Below the pieces are notes generated by a model that did not search any database, was not told the origin of the DNA, and worked only from the letters and a program-made list of their open reading frames with translations. A stretch of DNA of 64,000 nt from NCBI RefSeq assembly GCF_003892345.1, contig NZ_RRUE01000002.1, positions 505,655-569,654 on the forward strand. The letters run 5' to 3'. This document shows, piece by piece, positions 22,253 through 30,599 of this stretch. The position numbers and the translations under genes were made by a program. Positions within the stretch are counted from its first letter, which is position 1, and each line of letters begins with the position of its first letter. This DNA is from Lautropia dentalis (GTDB taxonomy: Bacteria > Pseudomonadota > Gammaproteobacteria > Burkholderiales > Burkholderiaceae_E).

Positions 22253-22316
22253 TCAGGCCGCTAAAGCGTAAGCTTCGGCGGGGGTCTTCATGTTCAGCGC
22301 CTGATGCGCGCCCATC
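22253..22316 (-). pseudogene. Remnant of an IS3-type transposase C-terminus
   Basis: Read on the minus strand the sequence gives MGAHQALNMKTPAEAYALAA followed by a stop. This resembles the end of IS3-family OrfB transposases (HQALGMKTPAE type). The preceding frame has no transposase similarity and no partner ORF is present, so it is a short relic. Identification rests on about 20 residues. Confidence 0.5.
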
Positions 22317-22349
22317 CGTGTGGCTTCCGCTGCCTCCAGCGTCGGGGCA

Positions 22350-22370
22350 CCGCAAAGATGTGCGGTTTTT
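22350..22370 (+). terminator. Rho-independent terminator candidate
   Basis: Stem CCGCA/TGCGG with loop AAGATG followed directly by TTTTT. It lies about 385 bases after the response regulator stop; a five-base stem is short. Confidence 0.45.
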
Positions 22371-22541
22371 CCGCCCGGAAATGCCGGTTTTTTGGCATTC
22401 CTGCTGATGTGGTTCCTGCCGGGCGCCGCTGTGTGAACAGTGACACGGCAGGCGCCCGATGGCCACTCTACACTCGCTTTCATGGTACTGATGCAGCCCC
22501 GGATCGTCCGCGGGCCAATCCCTGTTGAGGAACAGCACATC

Positions 22542-22838
22542 ATGATTCAAGGCGGATCTACCGACTGGGCCACCAAGCTCGATGCCATCGTCCGGAGTCC
22601 GGTCAGCGAGATCGACGACCACGAAATCTTCATCCAGACCATGCGCGGGGCACTGGCCCTGTCGCGCAGCAACGTGGAGCTGCCCGACCGCCTGCGCATG
22701 CTGCTGTTCCTGGTCAACGGCCGCCGCCAGGTCAGCGAATACCGCGACCTGCTGCCCCGCTACCGGGGTCTGACCGACGCCTTCGACATCCTGGTGAAGA
22801 AGGGCCTGATCAAGCGCCGCAGCGATCCGGGTTACTGA
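22542..22838 (+). CDS. Small winged-helix-like protein of unknown function
   Basis: 98 residues from the ATG at 22542, set by GAGGAA nine bases upstream; the frame is open further but without a ribosome site. The pattern PDRLRMLLFLVNGRRQVSEY, then DLLPRYRGLTDAFDILVKKGL, looks like a three-helix plus wing DNA-binding fold, with the last helix recalling winged-helix C-termini in Burkholderiales regulators. No catalytic motif. I do not recognise a named family. It stands alone between the two-component system and a CobW-like gene. Confidence 0.7.
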   Translation: MIQGGSTDWATKLDAIVRSPVSEIDDHEIFIQTMRGALALSRSNVELPDRLRMLLFLVNGRRQVSEYRDLLPRYRGLTDAFDILVKKGLIKRRSDPGY

Positions 22839-22953
22839 TCGGCCACCGTCTGGCACCATACAGGGTCTGGCACCATACGGCCTTTGGGCGTGTCATGATT
22901 TTTCAGGGGCAGCGACTCATCCTCGCTGCCCCTGCCGTATCTGCCCACGACAT

Positions 22954-24135
22954 GTGTTCATGACGGATCATGCGTTCATGATGGATTCTTCCCGGACCTC
23001 GTCAGCCGTTTCATCCGCGGCCACGCCCCGGCGCCGTGCTGTGACGCTGGTCAGTGGCCCCGGTGCCATGGCCCGGCAACAGGCCATTGCCACCCTGCGT
23101 GCCGCACACGAGGGCGGCCTGTGGCTGCAGACGGGCGATCCGGGATTGCAGCGTGCCAGCACGGCAGGAACAGCGACAAAGCCGCCAGTTGCCTCGCGGT
23201 TTGGCTCCGTACCTGCTTCCGTTCCCGACCAGAATCTGGCGGCAGGCTGCATCTGCTGCCTGGGCGGGCCGGTTTTTCGTACCACGCTGGTGCGGCTGCT
23301 ACGCCGCACCGACTGGCAGCATCTGTATCTCGAAGTGGCGCAGGAAGGCGAGCACCTGCAGCGCATCGTCGACCAGCTGCGGCTGCCGCCCTTCAACCAG
23401 CATCTGCAGCTGGTGGCAATGGTGCGCGCGCTGCCGGAGGAGAGGATTTCACCTGCTGGCCAGGGGGAGGGGATTTCACCTGCCGAACCGGGGGAGGGGG
23501 TGCCACCTGCCGGGGGCCTAGGGGGCATGGATGCTGGTGAGGCAGGGCGGGACGCCAATGAGACACCCCTGGCCGGAAAGGCCGCAACGGGACCAGACTG
23601 GCCCGAAGGTGCACGGGCCGTGAGCAGCGGCCGCCTCCATGCCGCTCCCGCAGAGCATGCCGGCTGGGCCAGCCTGGTGCTTGCCGGCCGGCACTGGAGA
23701 TTTCACGACCCGCTCGACCTGGATCGGGCTGCAGACGGCACAGACGCGGAACCCGTCACAGCCAGCGTGGCTTCAGATTTTCTTCACCACCGCTGGCTTC
23801 CCGAACTGGGCGCACCCAGCCGCCAGGAGGCACAGGAAGCCCTGCAGCAGGTGCTGGCGGTGCCGGGCGTGCAGCAGCTTCAGGCCGTGTTGCAGACCGG
23901 TCGCAGTGCCTATGACTGGCGGTATGCCGCGGGGGAAGCAGCGGCAGAAACTGTCGCTTGGCCGCCTGTGGAAAATGCCGGATTCGGGCGGAAAGCACCA
24001 AACTTGAGCGCCGCTCTTCGGTCGCAGGAAACCGTCTGGCGTCTGGACAACCGCGTCCGGCTCGGATTGGCGCAAGGTACGGACCTGGCCCGATTGCACG
24101 TGGCGCTGGCTGCGCTCGAAGCGCTCTGGTCCTGA
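22954..24135 (+). CDS. CobW/COG0523-like protein lacking a P-loop
   Basis: 393 residues. After about 25 unconserved residues, AVTLVSGPGAMARQQAIATL occupies the place of the GTP-binding P-loop but lacks GxxGxGKT. AAGCICCLGGPVFRTTLVRLL matches the metal-binding CxCC motif of CobW/G3E GTPases, and HLYLEVAQEGEHLQ matches the following strand. The C-terminal 170 residues (GWASLVLAGRHWRFHDP onward) fit a CobW_C-like domain. So the fold seems kept but GTP binding lost. A loop at bases 23440-23520 contains tandem repeats of a GATTTCACCTGCC-containing unit. Alternative ATGs occur at residues 3, 9 and 10. Confidence 0.65.
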   Translation: MFMTDHAFMMDSSRTSSAVSSAATPRRRAVTLVSGPGAMARQQAIATLRAAHEGGLWLQTGDPGLQRASTAGTATKPPVASRFGSVPASVPDQNLAAGCICCLGGPVFRTTLVRLLRRTDWQHLYLEVAQEGEHLQRIVDQLRLPPFNQHLQLVAMVRALPEERISPAGQGEGISPAEPGEGVPPAGGLGGMDAGEAGRDANETPLAGKAATGPDWPEGARAVSSGRLHAAPAEHAGWASLVLAGRHWRFHDPLDLDRAADGTDAEPVTASVASDFLHHRWLPELGAPSRQEAQEALQQVLAVPGVQQLQAVLQTGRSAYDWRYAAGEAAAETVAWPPVENAGFGRKAPNLSAALRSQETVWRLDNRVRLGLAQGTDLARLHVALAALEALWS

Positions 24136-24398
24136 CGGTGCTGACCCCCGTCCCGACGGCCCTGACCCCCGTCGTTCGTTCTTTCCCTTCCCGGGCACTT
24201 CCGTCCATGACGTGCTCTGGACAGCAGCAGGCACATGCCGGCCGCGCCACCAGCAGGTACGTCTCACCCGCGCGGCATCGGTGCCCAGCCGACGCGCGCG
24301 TCTACGCTCATCGGTGGCCGCTGTTCGATCATCGGCACGCAGTGGGGCAAACCGGATTCCTGTTCAACACTGGCTCCCGTCGTTTGGGGGTCACACCA

Positions 24399-24650
24399 AT
24401 GAACATGATCTACAACAGCCCGAATTACTGCATCGTCGAATTCAGCGGCGACCAGTCCGGCCCGATCTGCCATGGTTTCGAAATCATGGACAAGGCGGCC
24501 AAGCGGGAAATTTTCATCGGCGGCCTGATGGCCGACAAGTTCCGTCAGGACGTGTCGGTGCTGATTGCTGCCGAACCGAGCATCGAGGAAGTCGATCACT
24601 TCCTGGCGGGCTTCGAGGGCATCATGCACCAGCCCCTGCTGCTGCATTGA
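24399..24650 (+). CDS. DUF3567 family protein
   Basis: 83 residues, MNMIYNSPNYCIVEFSGDQS at the start and a PSIEEVDHFLAGF segment before a C-terminal HQPLLLH, a good match to DUF3567, a small conserved protein of Burkholderiales. Function unknown. The start matches the family exactly; the longer frame upstream to 23958 overlaps the CobW-like gene and is not coding. Followed by paired hairpins at 24667-24734. Confidence 0.9.
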   Translation: MNMIYNSPNYCIVEFSGDQSGPICHGFEIMDKAAKREIFIGGLMADKFRQDVSVLIAAEPSIEEVDHFLAGFEGIMHQPLLLH

Positions 24651-24666
24651 CCAATCGTTTCATTGC

Positions 24667-24734
24667 ATCCTGAATTCATGATTCAGGATTACACAAAGTA
24701 TGCCGGAGGAAGTGCCATTGATCCTCCCTCCGGC
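24667..24734 (+). terminator. Two consecutive hairpins after the DUF3567 gene
   Basis: First stem ATCCTGAAT/ATTCAGGAT with loop TCATG (24667-24689), then GCCGGAGG/CCTCCGGC (24702-24709 and 24727-24734). They sit between a plus-strand gene and a convergent minus-strand gene. Neither has a clear T-run, so a bidirectional terminator is inferred, not shown. Confidence 0.5.
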
Positions 24735-24856
24735 CTGCCACCGGGATCACGCACGTCATGGAGATGCCGCAATCTGGTCACCGGTGCACAGGCACATTTT
24801 CATACTGCCGTGCCGACTATGCTGCTGATCTGGAAATCCACTGATCTGCCGTTGCT

Positions 24857-26251
24857 TCACCGCCCGGAACGCCATGCTTCCACGATGTGGCTGACCATCA
24901 GCCCGCTGGCACCCGGGTTGCCGGCCGGATCGAACAGCCGTTCCAGATCCCCCAGATTCATCACCGACGAAATCCGGGCGTCGCGCCCCAGGGCCTGACG
25001 CAGTGACCAGCCGTTCTCGCGGGCGGTTTCGTGCAGCTCGGCAATCAGCGCCTGGGCAGCCTCGCGACCCAGACGGGGCGTGAGCGCCTGCACCAGCGTG
25101 GCCGGCAGGCTCTGCTCGTGCTGCCGGGCCATGTTGGCCTGCATCCGGGCACCGTCGAACTGCAGCGAACCCAGCAGTTCCTCTGCAGCCGCCAGGCTGC
25201 TGGCCGCCGCCCCGAACAGCTGCTGCATCGTGTGCCAGCCGGACTGCCACTGGCTCAGGCCGCCTTCATGCTGCACGTCCATGGCCCCCAGCAGTACGGC
25301 TGCCAGCCCGGGCGCGCGCTGGGCGGCCTCCATCATCAGCTGGGCCGTCACTGGTGTCTGCGGCTGGTAGAGCACCGAATCGGGCCCTGGCCGTCCATCA
25401 GGCATCTCGCGTACCTCGCCGATCTCGGCCTGCGCCATCAGGGCGATGTCCTGGCCGATCTTGCCCAACACCCCGCACAGCAGCGCCAGCTCCGTGCCCA
25501 GACGGACGAAGCGGTCGCGCGACACATGCCACGAGGCGGGCGGCAGCATCAGACCCAGTGCGTCGGCCAGCCGCTGTGCCACCGACAGGCTGCGCTCGGT
25601 CTGGGTGCCCAGTGACGACAGCGTGCCGTCCGGCCCGCCGAACTGCAGCACCGATGCATCCAGCAGCGCGGCCCGCAGGTGGCGACGGCTGCGCTGCAGC
25701 GGATCCAGCCAGCCCGCCAGTTTCCAGGCCAGCCAGATGGGGGCATCGGGCTGCAGCCGGTGACGGCTGGCCAGCATCGTCTCCTGATGGTCCTCGATCA
25801 GCTGCACCAGGGCCGTGCCTACCCGCTCCAGCATGTCCTGCAGCCGGCGGCCGGCTTCCTTGCACTGCATGGCCAGCACCGAATCCATCAGGTCCTGATG
25901 GCTGGCCCCGTGATGCAGGTGCCGGGTCGCGTCGGGTGTGCGGCTGTCGATCAGTTCCGACAGCGCCTTCAGAAACGGAATGGCCAGCGTGCCGGCCACC
26001 CGGGCAGCCGGATACAGCCGGGATGGATCGAAGCGGCCGCCCCCGATGTCGTGCACCGGCGCATCGCTGGCAGCCGGATCGCCCAGCTCGTGACAGGCCA
26101 CCCCGATGGCGCGGGCCGCCTCGTCGGGAATCAGCCCCACCGATGCCTGGGCATGGGCCAGCCCGTTCTCGAAACGGGCCATCGCGGCCAGCAGGGCCGC
26201 ATCCGAAAACAGGGAATCGATCGAGGCGGGGGCAAAGATACGTTCAAACAT
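24857..26251 (-). CDS. PcaB-like lyase (fumarase/aspartase superfamily) with degenerate signature
   Basis: 464 residues from the ATG at 26251. The opening MFERIFAPASIDSLFSDAAL and HHGASHQDLMDSVLAMQCKE (general-acid His region, HWGATSQD in normal enzymes) place it with 3-carboxy-cis,cis-muconate cycloisomerase. The superfamily signature GSSxMPxKxNP, which carries the catalytic Ser, is replaced by GRPGPDSVLYQPQTPV near residue 288. The downstream helices (QRAPGLAAVLLGAM) align normally. Either catalysis is lost or the chemistry has changed. No other protocatechuate-pathway genes are near. The upstream in-frame ATG at 26455 was not preferred. Confidence 0.72.
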   Translation of the reverse strand: MFERIFAPASIDSLFSDAALLAAMARFENGLAHAQASVGLIPDEAARAIGVACHELGDPAASDAPVHDIGGGRFDPSRLYPAARVAGTLAIPFLKALSELIDSRTPDATRHLHHGASHQDLMDSVLAMQCKEAGRRLQDMLERVGTALVQLIEDHQETMLASRHRLQPDAPIWLAWKLAGWLDPLQRSRRHLRAALLDASVLQFGGPDGTLSSLGTQTERSLSVAQRLADALGLMLPPASWHVSRDRFVRLGTELALLCGVLGKIGQDIALMAQAEIGEVREMPDGRPGPDSVLYQPQTPVTAQLMMEAAQRAPGLAAVLLGAMDVQHEGGLSQWQSGWHTMQQLFGAAASSLAAAEELLGSLQFDGARMQANMARQHEQSLPATLVQALTPRLGREAAQALIAELHETARENGWSLRQALGRDARISSVMNLGDLERLFDPAGNPGASGLMVSHIVEAWRSGR

Positions 26252-26689
26252 GGCAGGCAGGCATGACAGAACAGGGCGCACAGGTATCTGCGAACCGGGA
26301 ACCCATTCGGGTTTACCCTTGGCAGGGGCGGACTTCGGGATGAATCCATGCAAAATACCATTGCTGCCCCCAACGGCAAACCGGAGACACCGGCAATGTT
26401 GGCTTCGGCCCAAGCCTGTGCCATGAATCTGCCCGTTTCGCATGCATCCGGCCATTCCGCATGAACCTGCCCATGCCGGTCACGTTCATCGCAGCAGGTT
26501 TTGCGCAGGTTCATCACCACAGGGTTGGGTCCAGTTCATCATTGCGACAGCCCCTGGGAAGCTGACGCTCTGCAAAATCTGCGGGCACATGACTGGCATG
26601 GCCGTTCATCTCGTCGCCATATCGGTGTAGGATGAACCATTCACAAACCTGATTCCATCCTGCAACCGGCTCCCCCGGCATCTGCTGCC
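26252..26689. other. Divergent intergenic region
   Basis: 438 bases between two divergent genes. No supported ORF, RNA or strong repeat was seen. It must hold the promoters of both genes, but no clear -35/-10 pair could be assigned. Confidence 0.4.
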
Positions 26690-28099
26690 ATGCGCCTCAA
26701 ACACTTCCTGCTGCTGCCGCTGTTTCTGCTCGCCACGTCCGCCTGGGCGTCCGAGGGCACGCTGGATGGTGCCGGCATGCCCATCTACTGGGGCATTCCG
26801 TTTGCGGGCATTCTGCTGTCCATCGCGCTGATGCCGCTGGCCATCCCCTGGGTCTGGCATCACCACTTCGGCAAGATCACCCTGGCCTGGGCGCTGGGCT
26901 TTCTCGTCCCGTTTGCGTGGTTCCATGGGAGCGATGCGGCGCTGCATGCGCTCGTGCATGCAGCCGTGGCCGAATACATTCCGTTCATTTTGCTGCTCAC
27001 GGCCCTCTATACCTGTGCCGGGGGCATTCACATCAGCGGCAACCTGCACGGCCGCCCCATCCTGAATACGGGCATGCTGCTGCTCGGCACCATCCTGGCC
27101 AGCTTCATGGGTACCACCGGGGCCTCCATGCTGCTCATCCGCCCGCTGATCCGTGCCAACGACAACCGCCAGCACCAGGCCCACGTCATCGTCTTCTTCA
27201 TCTTCCTGGTGTCCAACATCGGCGGCGTGCTCACCCCGCTGGGTGATCCACCGCTGTTTCTGGGCTTTCTGCAGGGGGTGGAATTCAGCTGGACCCTCAC
27301 CCACCTCTGGGCCGACATGGCCGTGACCGTGGCCCTGCTGCTGTCGCTCTTCTTCCTGCTCGACAGCTGGCTCTACCGCAAGGAGGGCGTGTTGCCGGAC
27401 GATCCCACGCCCGACACCAAATCCATCGGCCTGCAGGGCTGGTCCAATGTGCTGCTGCTGGGTGTCATCGTCGGCCTGGTGCTGATGAGTGGCCTGTGGA
27501 AATCGCCCGTGCATTTCCATGTGTACGGCGCCGAGGTGGGCCTGCCCGATCTGGTGCGTGACATCGGCCTGCTGGTGGTCATCGTCCTGTCGCTGCGCAT
27601 CACGGCACCGTCCATTCATGCCGACAACCAGTTCGGCTGGGGGCCGATGCAGGAAGTGGCCAAGCTCTTTGCCGGCATCTTTCTCACCATCACGCCGGTC
27701 ATCGCCATGCTCAAGGCTGGTACCGATGGTCCGTTTGCCGCCGTCGTGCACGCCGTCACGGGAGCCGACGGCAAGCCCATTCCCGTCATGTACTTCTGGG
27801 CCACCGGCCTGCTCAGTTCCTTCCTCGACAACGCGCCCACCTATCTGGTGTTCTTCAACACCGCCGGCGGCAATGCCCAGGTGCTGATGAACGAGATGGC
27901 GCACGTTCTGATGGCCATATCGGCCGGTGCCGTGTTCATGGGGGCGGTCACCTACATCGGCAATGCGCCCAACCTGATGGTCAAGGCCATTGCCGAAGAC
28001 CGGGGCATCCGCATGCCCAGCTTCTTCGCCTATCTGTTCTGGTCACTCACCTTCCTGCTGCCCTGTTTCGTGCTGCTGTCGCTGTTCAGCTTCCGGTAA
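26690..28099 (+). CDS. NhaD/CitMHS-type sodium:proton antiporter-like transporter
   Basis: 469 residues, about 12 hydrophobic helices, starting with a signal-like segment MRLKHFLLLPLFLLATSAWA. Conserved features include GGIHISGNLHGRPILNTGML, GTTGASMLLIRPLIRAN, SNIGGVLTPLGDPPLFLGFL, SFLDNAPTYLVFFNTAGG and YIGNAPNLMVKAIAE, which are ion-transporter superfamily motifs of the putative citrate/NhaD group (often annotated sodium:proton antiporter). It acts in the inner membrane; whether it moves Na+, H+ or a carboxylate cannot be told. Stands alone. Confidence 0.82.
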   Translation: MRLKHFLLLPLFLLATSAWASEGTLDGAGMPIYWGIPFAGILLSIALMPLAIPWVWHHHFGKITLAWALGFLVPFAWFHGSDAALHALVHAAVAEYIPFILLLTALYTCAGGIHISGNLHGRPILNTGMLLLGTILASFMGTTGASMLLIRPLIRANDNRQHQAHVIVFFIFLVSNIGGVLTPLGDPPLFLGFLQGVEFSWTLTHLWADMAVTVALLLSLFFLLDSWLYRKEGVLPDDPTPDTKSIGLQGWSNVLLLGVIVGLVLMSGLWKSPVHFHVYGAEVGLPDLVRDIGLLVVIVLSLRITAPSIHADNQFGWGPMQEVAKLFAGIFLTITPVIAMLKAGTDGPFAAVVHAVTGADGKPIPVMYFWATGLLSSFLDNAPTYLVFFNTAGGNAQVLMNEMAHVLMAISAGAVFMGAVTYIGNAPNLMVKAIAEDRGIRMPSFFAYLFWSLTFLLPCFVLLSLFSFR

Positions 28100-28414
28100 G
28101 AGGGGCGGACCCTTGCCTGCGCAGTGTGCCTGACAGTACACGGCCGGGACCAGTGCGGGGGACGAATGCGTCCATGACACGCTCCGCTGTGAGCGTATCG
28201 TGAGGTTCAGGGGGCATGGGGGGCAGATTTTTGGGGAGAACAGGAAATCTGCCTGTTTCGAGAAAACCGGCACAGCGCCCGGCAGGGCTTGTCACTACAC
28301 TCGGCAGCAGCAGATTTGCTGATCTTCCGGGTGCCGGGCGGCCCGGGCTGACGGGGCCATGGTGGCAAACCGGCAGCCTGTCCAGTCAGGGCACCGTCCT
28401 TCCGTGGTGAGACC
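28100..28414. other. Intergenic region with dispersed repeat and hairpin
   Basis: 315 bases. It holds a perfect copy of the dispersed repeat core at 28159-28174 (minus) and a hairpin at 28222-28253 with nine-base arms GGCAGATTT/AAATCTGCC, possibly the terminator of the upstream transporter gene. No ORF with support. Confidence 0.5.
28159..28174 (-). repeat. Dispersed intergenic repeat, perfect core copy
   Basis: The minus strand reads TGGACGCATTCGTCCC, preceded by GGAGCGTGTCA. The core folds as GGACG-CATT-CGTCC. This copy defines the consensus used for the other copies. Confidence 0.7.
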
Positions 28415-29014
28415 ATGAACAAACGTGCCCTGCTTCTTTCCTCGCTGATGCTCTCCCTGCCCGTCGCAACGCTGGCCCAGCCGGCCGATACGGCTCCTGC
28501 CGCAGGCGCTGCAGTGGCTGCGCCCGCTGTTTCGGCGCGGCTGGCCGATGCGACGCCTGCCGCGGGCACGGTGGTGGCTGCCCCCGGCGCAGCCCGTGCG
28601 ACGAACACCGTGGCCAGCGTGACGGCTGGTACGAAGCAGGAGGCCACTGGTAATGAACACACGGGCCTGGTCGGTGTGGATGTCGTTTTTCACGACCCGA
28701 AGCCCAATACCGGCAACCCCGAGAAGGATGCGCTGATCGTCGAGCGTCACCAGCGTCAGCGGCTGGTCTATCACCTGCAGGCGCGCCTGGATTCGGAAAT
28801 CAACCGCATGGCCCTGGGCCGTCTGGCTGCCTCGCGCGGTGGAGATCCGGACTTTTCCGAAAAGAAAAACCAGGCCATGCTGCAGGAAATCCGTGACCGC
28901 CGCAATAATTACGAGCGCCAGATCATCGAGGCCCAGGCTGCCCTGAAGGAAACCGAGGCCAAACTGGCGGCACTGGACGAAAGGCTGCTGGCCGAGGGCA
29001 AACGCAACAAGTAA
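28415..29014 (+). CDS. Secreted coiled-coil protein of unknown function
   Basis: 199 residues. Signal peptide MNKRALLLSSLMLSLPVATL, cleaved after LAQ. It is followed by an Ala/Pro/Thr-rich segment with repeated ADATPAAG-like units (residues about 22-70). From about 105 the chain is charged and helical (RHQRQRLVYHLQARLDSEIN, ... RDRRNNYERQIIEAQAALKE), a likely coiled coil. No known domain recognised. Probably periplasmic. It ends before a strong bidirectional terminator. Confidence 0.75.
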   Translation: MNKRALLLSSLMLSLPVATLAQPADTAPAAGAAVAAPAVSARLADATPAAGTVVAAPGAARATNTVASVTAGTKQEATGNEHTGLVGVDVVFHDPKPNTGNPEKDALIVERHQRQRLVYHLQARLDSEINRMALGRLAASRGGDPDFSEKKNQAMLQEIRDRRNNYERQIIEAQAALKETEAKLAALDERLLAEGKRNK

Positions 29015-29138
29015 GCTGGCAGACAGGCAACCTGCTGCCTGGCCGAAGCCCCTATTTCGAAGCTCCGGTTGTCTGGGGCATGAACATGGTTACGCGGACA
29101 GCAGGCGTTTTTGAATTGCTTTGAAAACCGGGTACAGC

Positions 29139-29186
29139 AAAATGAAGACCCGGGCTGCCTTGTGGCAGAACCCGGGTCTTCATTTT
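29139..29186. terminator. Bidirectional rho-independent terminator
   Basis: Arms AAAATGAAGACCCGGG (29139-29154) and CCCGGGTCTTCATTTT (29171-29186) are perfectly complementary, with an inner CTGCC/GGCAG stem. A-rich on one side and T-rich on the other, it suits both convergent genes, which end at 29014 and 29216. Confidence 0.9.
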
Positions 29187-29215
29187 GAAGGTGCGTTCCC
29201 TGCGGCGTGTTTTTC

Positions 29216-30256
29216 TTACCGGAAATTCACCACGGCACTCGGCGTGCCCGGCAGCCCTTCATAGGTCATCCGGTAGCTCTTGCCCGCCTCGGGCTTGATG
29301 CGGGCACCAAAGGCACCCAGCGACAGCATGTCGCCCGGGCGCAGGCGGATGCCGTCCTTTTCCAGATCCTGCACCAGCATCAGCACGGCATTGAGCGGGT
29401 TACCCTGCAGGGCGGTACCGGGGGCGGATTGCACCACCTGGCCGTTCTGGTCGGTGATTTTGACCGTCATGGTGCCGAGCTGGTCCACCATGTCCTGATC
29501 GACCCGTACCGGAATTTCGGTACCCAGCACGCCAAAACGTGCATTGGCGTTGACCACGGTGGCGTCGGCCGCCGTCATCTGGTCCGGATGCTGGTAGGCC
29601 AGATCGGGCAGCTCGATGAACGGGTAAATGCCCGACAGGCTGGCCAGCACTTCACGCGGCGTTTGTGCATCGTGAATGGCGGCGCTGCGCACCACCACCA
29701 CCATGTCGGCCTCCATGCGGGGGTGAATGGCATAGCGGTCGGTGGCCAGCACCACGCCCGAGGGCAGCAGCATTCGCTCCAGCAGGGCGCCGCGTACGGC
29801 CACCGAACGGGGTTTGCCGGGGCTGGTGTCGTCGTCGGGGGCGGGCATCAGGTCCGTCTTGTAGCCGATGATGCGGCCGGCCGACGGAATCACGCCCTTC
29901 AGGAAGGTGCGGCTGGCACATCGTGCCTGATCCAGCGTCAGCGCGGCGGGCGGCATGGGCAGCGCCTCGCGCTTCAGGTATTTGTACGCATATTCCATCA
30001 GCCGCTGCTGGTCGGCACAGAAGTTGCCGGCAATGCGCATCTGCGCCACGTGGGTCTGGTATTCCACGGCTTCACGCTCGGCGCCTTCGCGCTGGCGTGC
30101 CAGCACGGAGGGGTCTGCAGGGATACCGGCGTCGGCTTCGGCTCCACCATGGGCTGAAGGCGTGGCTGGTCCCGACAGGCTGCTGCAGCCGGCAAGGACC
30201 AGCGCACAGGCAACCGGCATCAGGCGAAGCAGGGGGAATGATGCAGACATCGGCAT
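29216..30256 (-). CDS. Lipoprotein of the 2-keto-4-pentenoate hydratase/FAH fold
   Basis: 346 residues from the ATG at 30256 (30250 is an alternative). The N-terminus MPMSASFPLLRLMPVACALV ends in the lipobox LAGC (Cys24), so it is predicted to be anchored in the envelope. The rest (GRIIGYKTDL, MEADMVVVV, YPFIELPDLAY, VVNANARFGVLG, RLRPGDMLSLGAFG) matches the hydratase/fumarylacetoacetase family, which normally works in the cytoplasm on aromatic breakdown products. A lipid-anchored member is unusual. Substrate unknown. No catabolic genes nearby. Confidence 0.8.
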   Translation of the reverse strand: MPMSASFPLLRLMPVACALVLAGCSSLSGPATPSAHGGAEADAGIPADPSVLARQREGAEREAVEYQTHVAQMRIAGNFCADQQRLMEYAYKYLKREALPMPPAALTLDQARCASRTFLKGVIPSAGRIIGYKTDLMPAPDDDTSPGKPRSVAVRGALLERMLLPSGVVLATDRYAIHPRMEADMVVVVRSAAIHDAQTPREVLASLSGIYPFIELPDLAYQHPDQMTAADATVVNANARFGVLGTEIPVRVDQDMVDQLGTMTVKITDQNGQVVQSAPGTALQGNPLNAVLMLVQDLEKDGIRLRPGDMLSLGAFGARIKPEAGKSYRMTYEGLPGTPSAVVNFR

Positions 30257-30599
30257 TCTCGCTTGCAGAGTAGGGAGGGAGAACGGCTGGCACCCCGCGG
30301 AGTGCCGTGAAAGCAGCCGGACGCTGCTGCCGCACGTCAGAGCCATCATCCGGCAGGGGAGGCACCAGGGCTGGCCATGGAACCTTCCCGTGGCGATGGA
30401 GCACGGTGCGACAGGGTATGGCCGGATGAAATTGGCAGCAGATGGGTACGTATGATGCGTACGCCACACACATTCATACCAGATGTTAACGGTTGTGTGG
30501 CGCCGTGGGGACCTGCAGTGGTTACGGCCGTATCAAACGTGGTACAGGCTGTGAGAAATGACCGGCTTCCCTGTAAAACTGGCCAGATTCCTGGCCGGC
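30257..30599. other. Intergenic region upstream of the hydratase-like lipoprotein
   Basis: 343 bases, with the 5' region of the lipoprotein gene and the end of the DUF3299 gene. It includes an inverted repeat CGCCACACA (30462-30470)/TGTGTGGCG (30494-30502) with a 23-base loop. No ORF with support. Confidence 0.45.

Larger units (their letters stand above)
21966..22541. other. Intergenic region with transposase remnant and hairpins
   Basis: 576 bases. On the minus strand, 22257-22316 carries a transposase C-terminal remnant. A hairpin with a T-run at 22350-22370 (CCGCA, loop AAGATG, TGCGG, TTTTT) looks like a terminator, and AATGCC/GGCATT flanking a T6 run follows at about 22381-22400. No intact gene is seen. 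Confidence 0.5.

Noticed and set aside
23958-24398. N-terminal extension of the DUF3567 gene
   Set aside because: The open frame overlaps the CobW-like gene and is unlike the family; MNMIYNSPNY is the normal family start.
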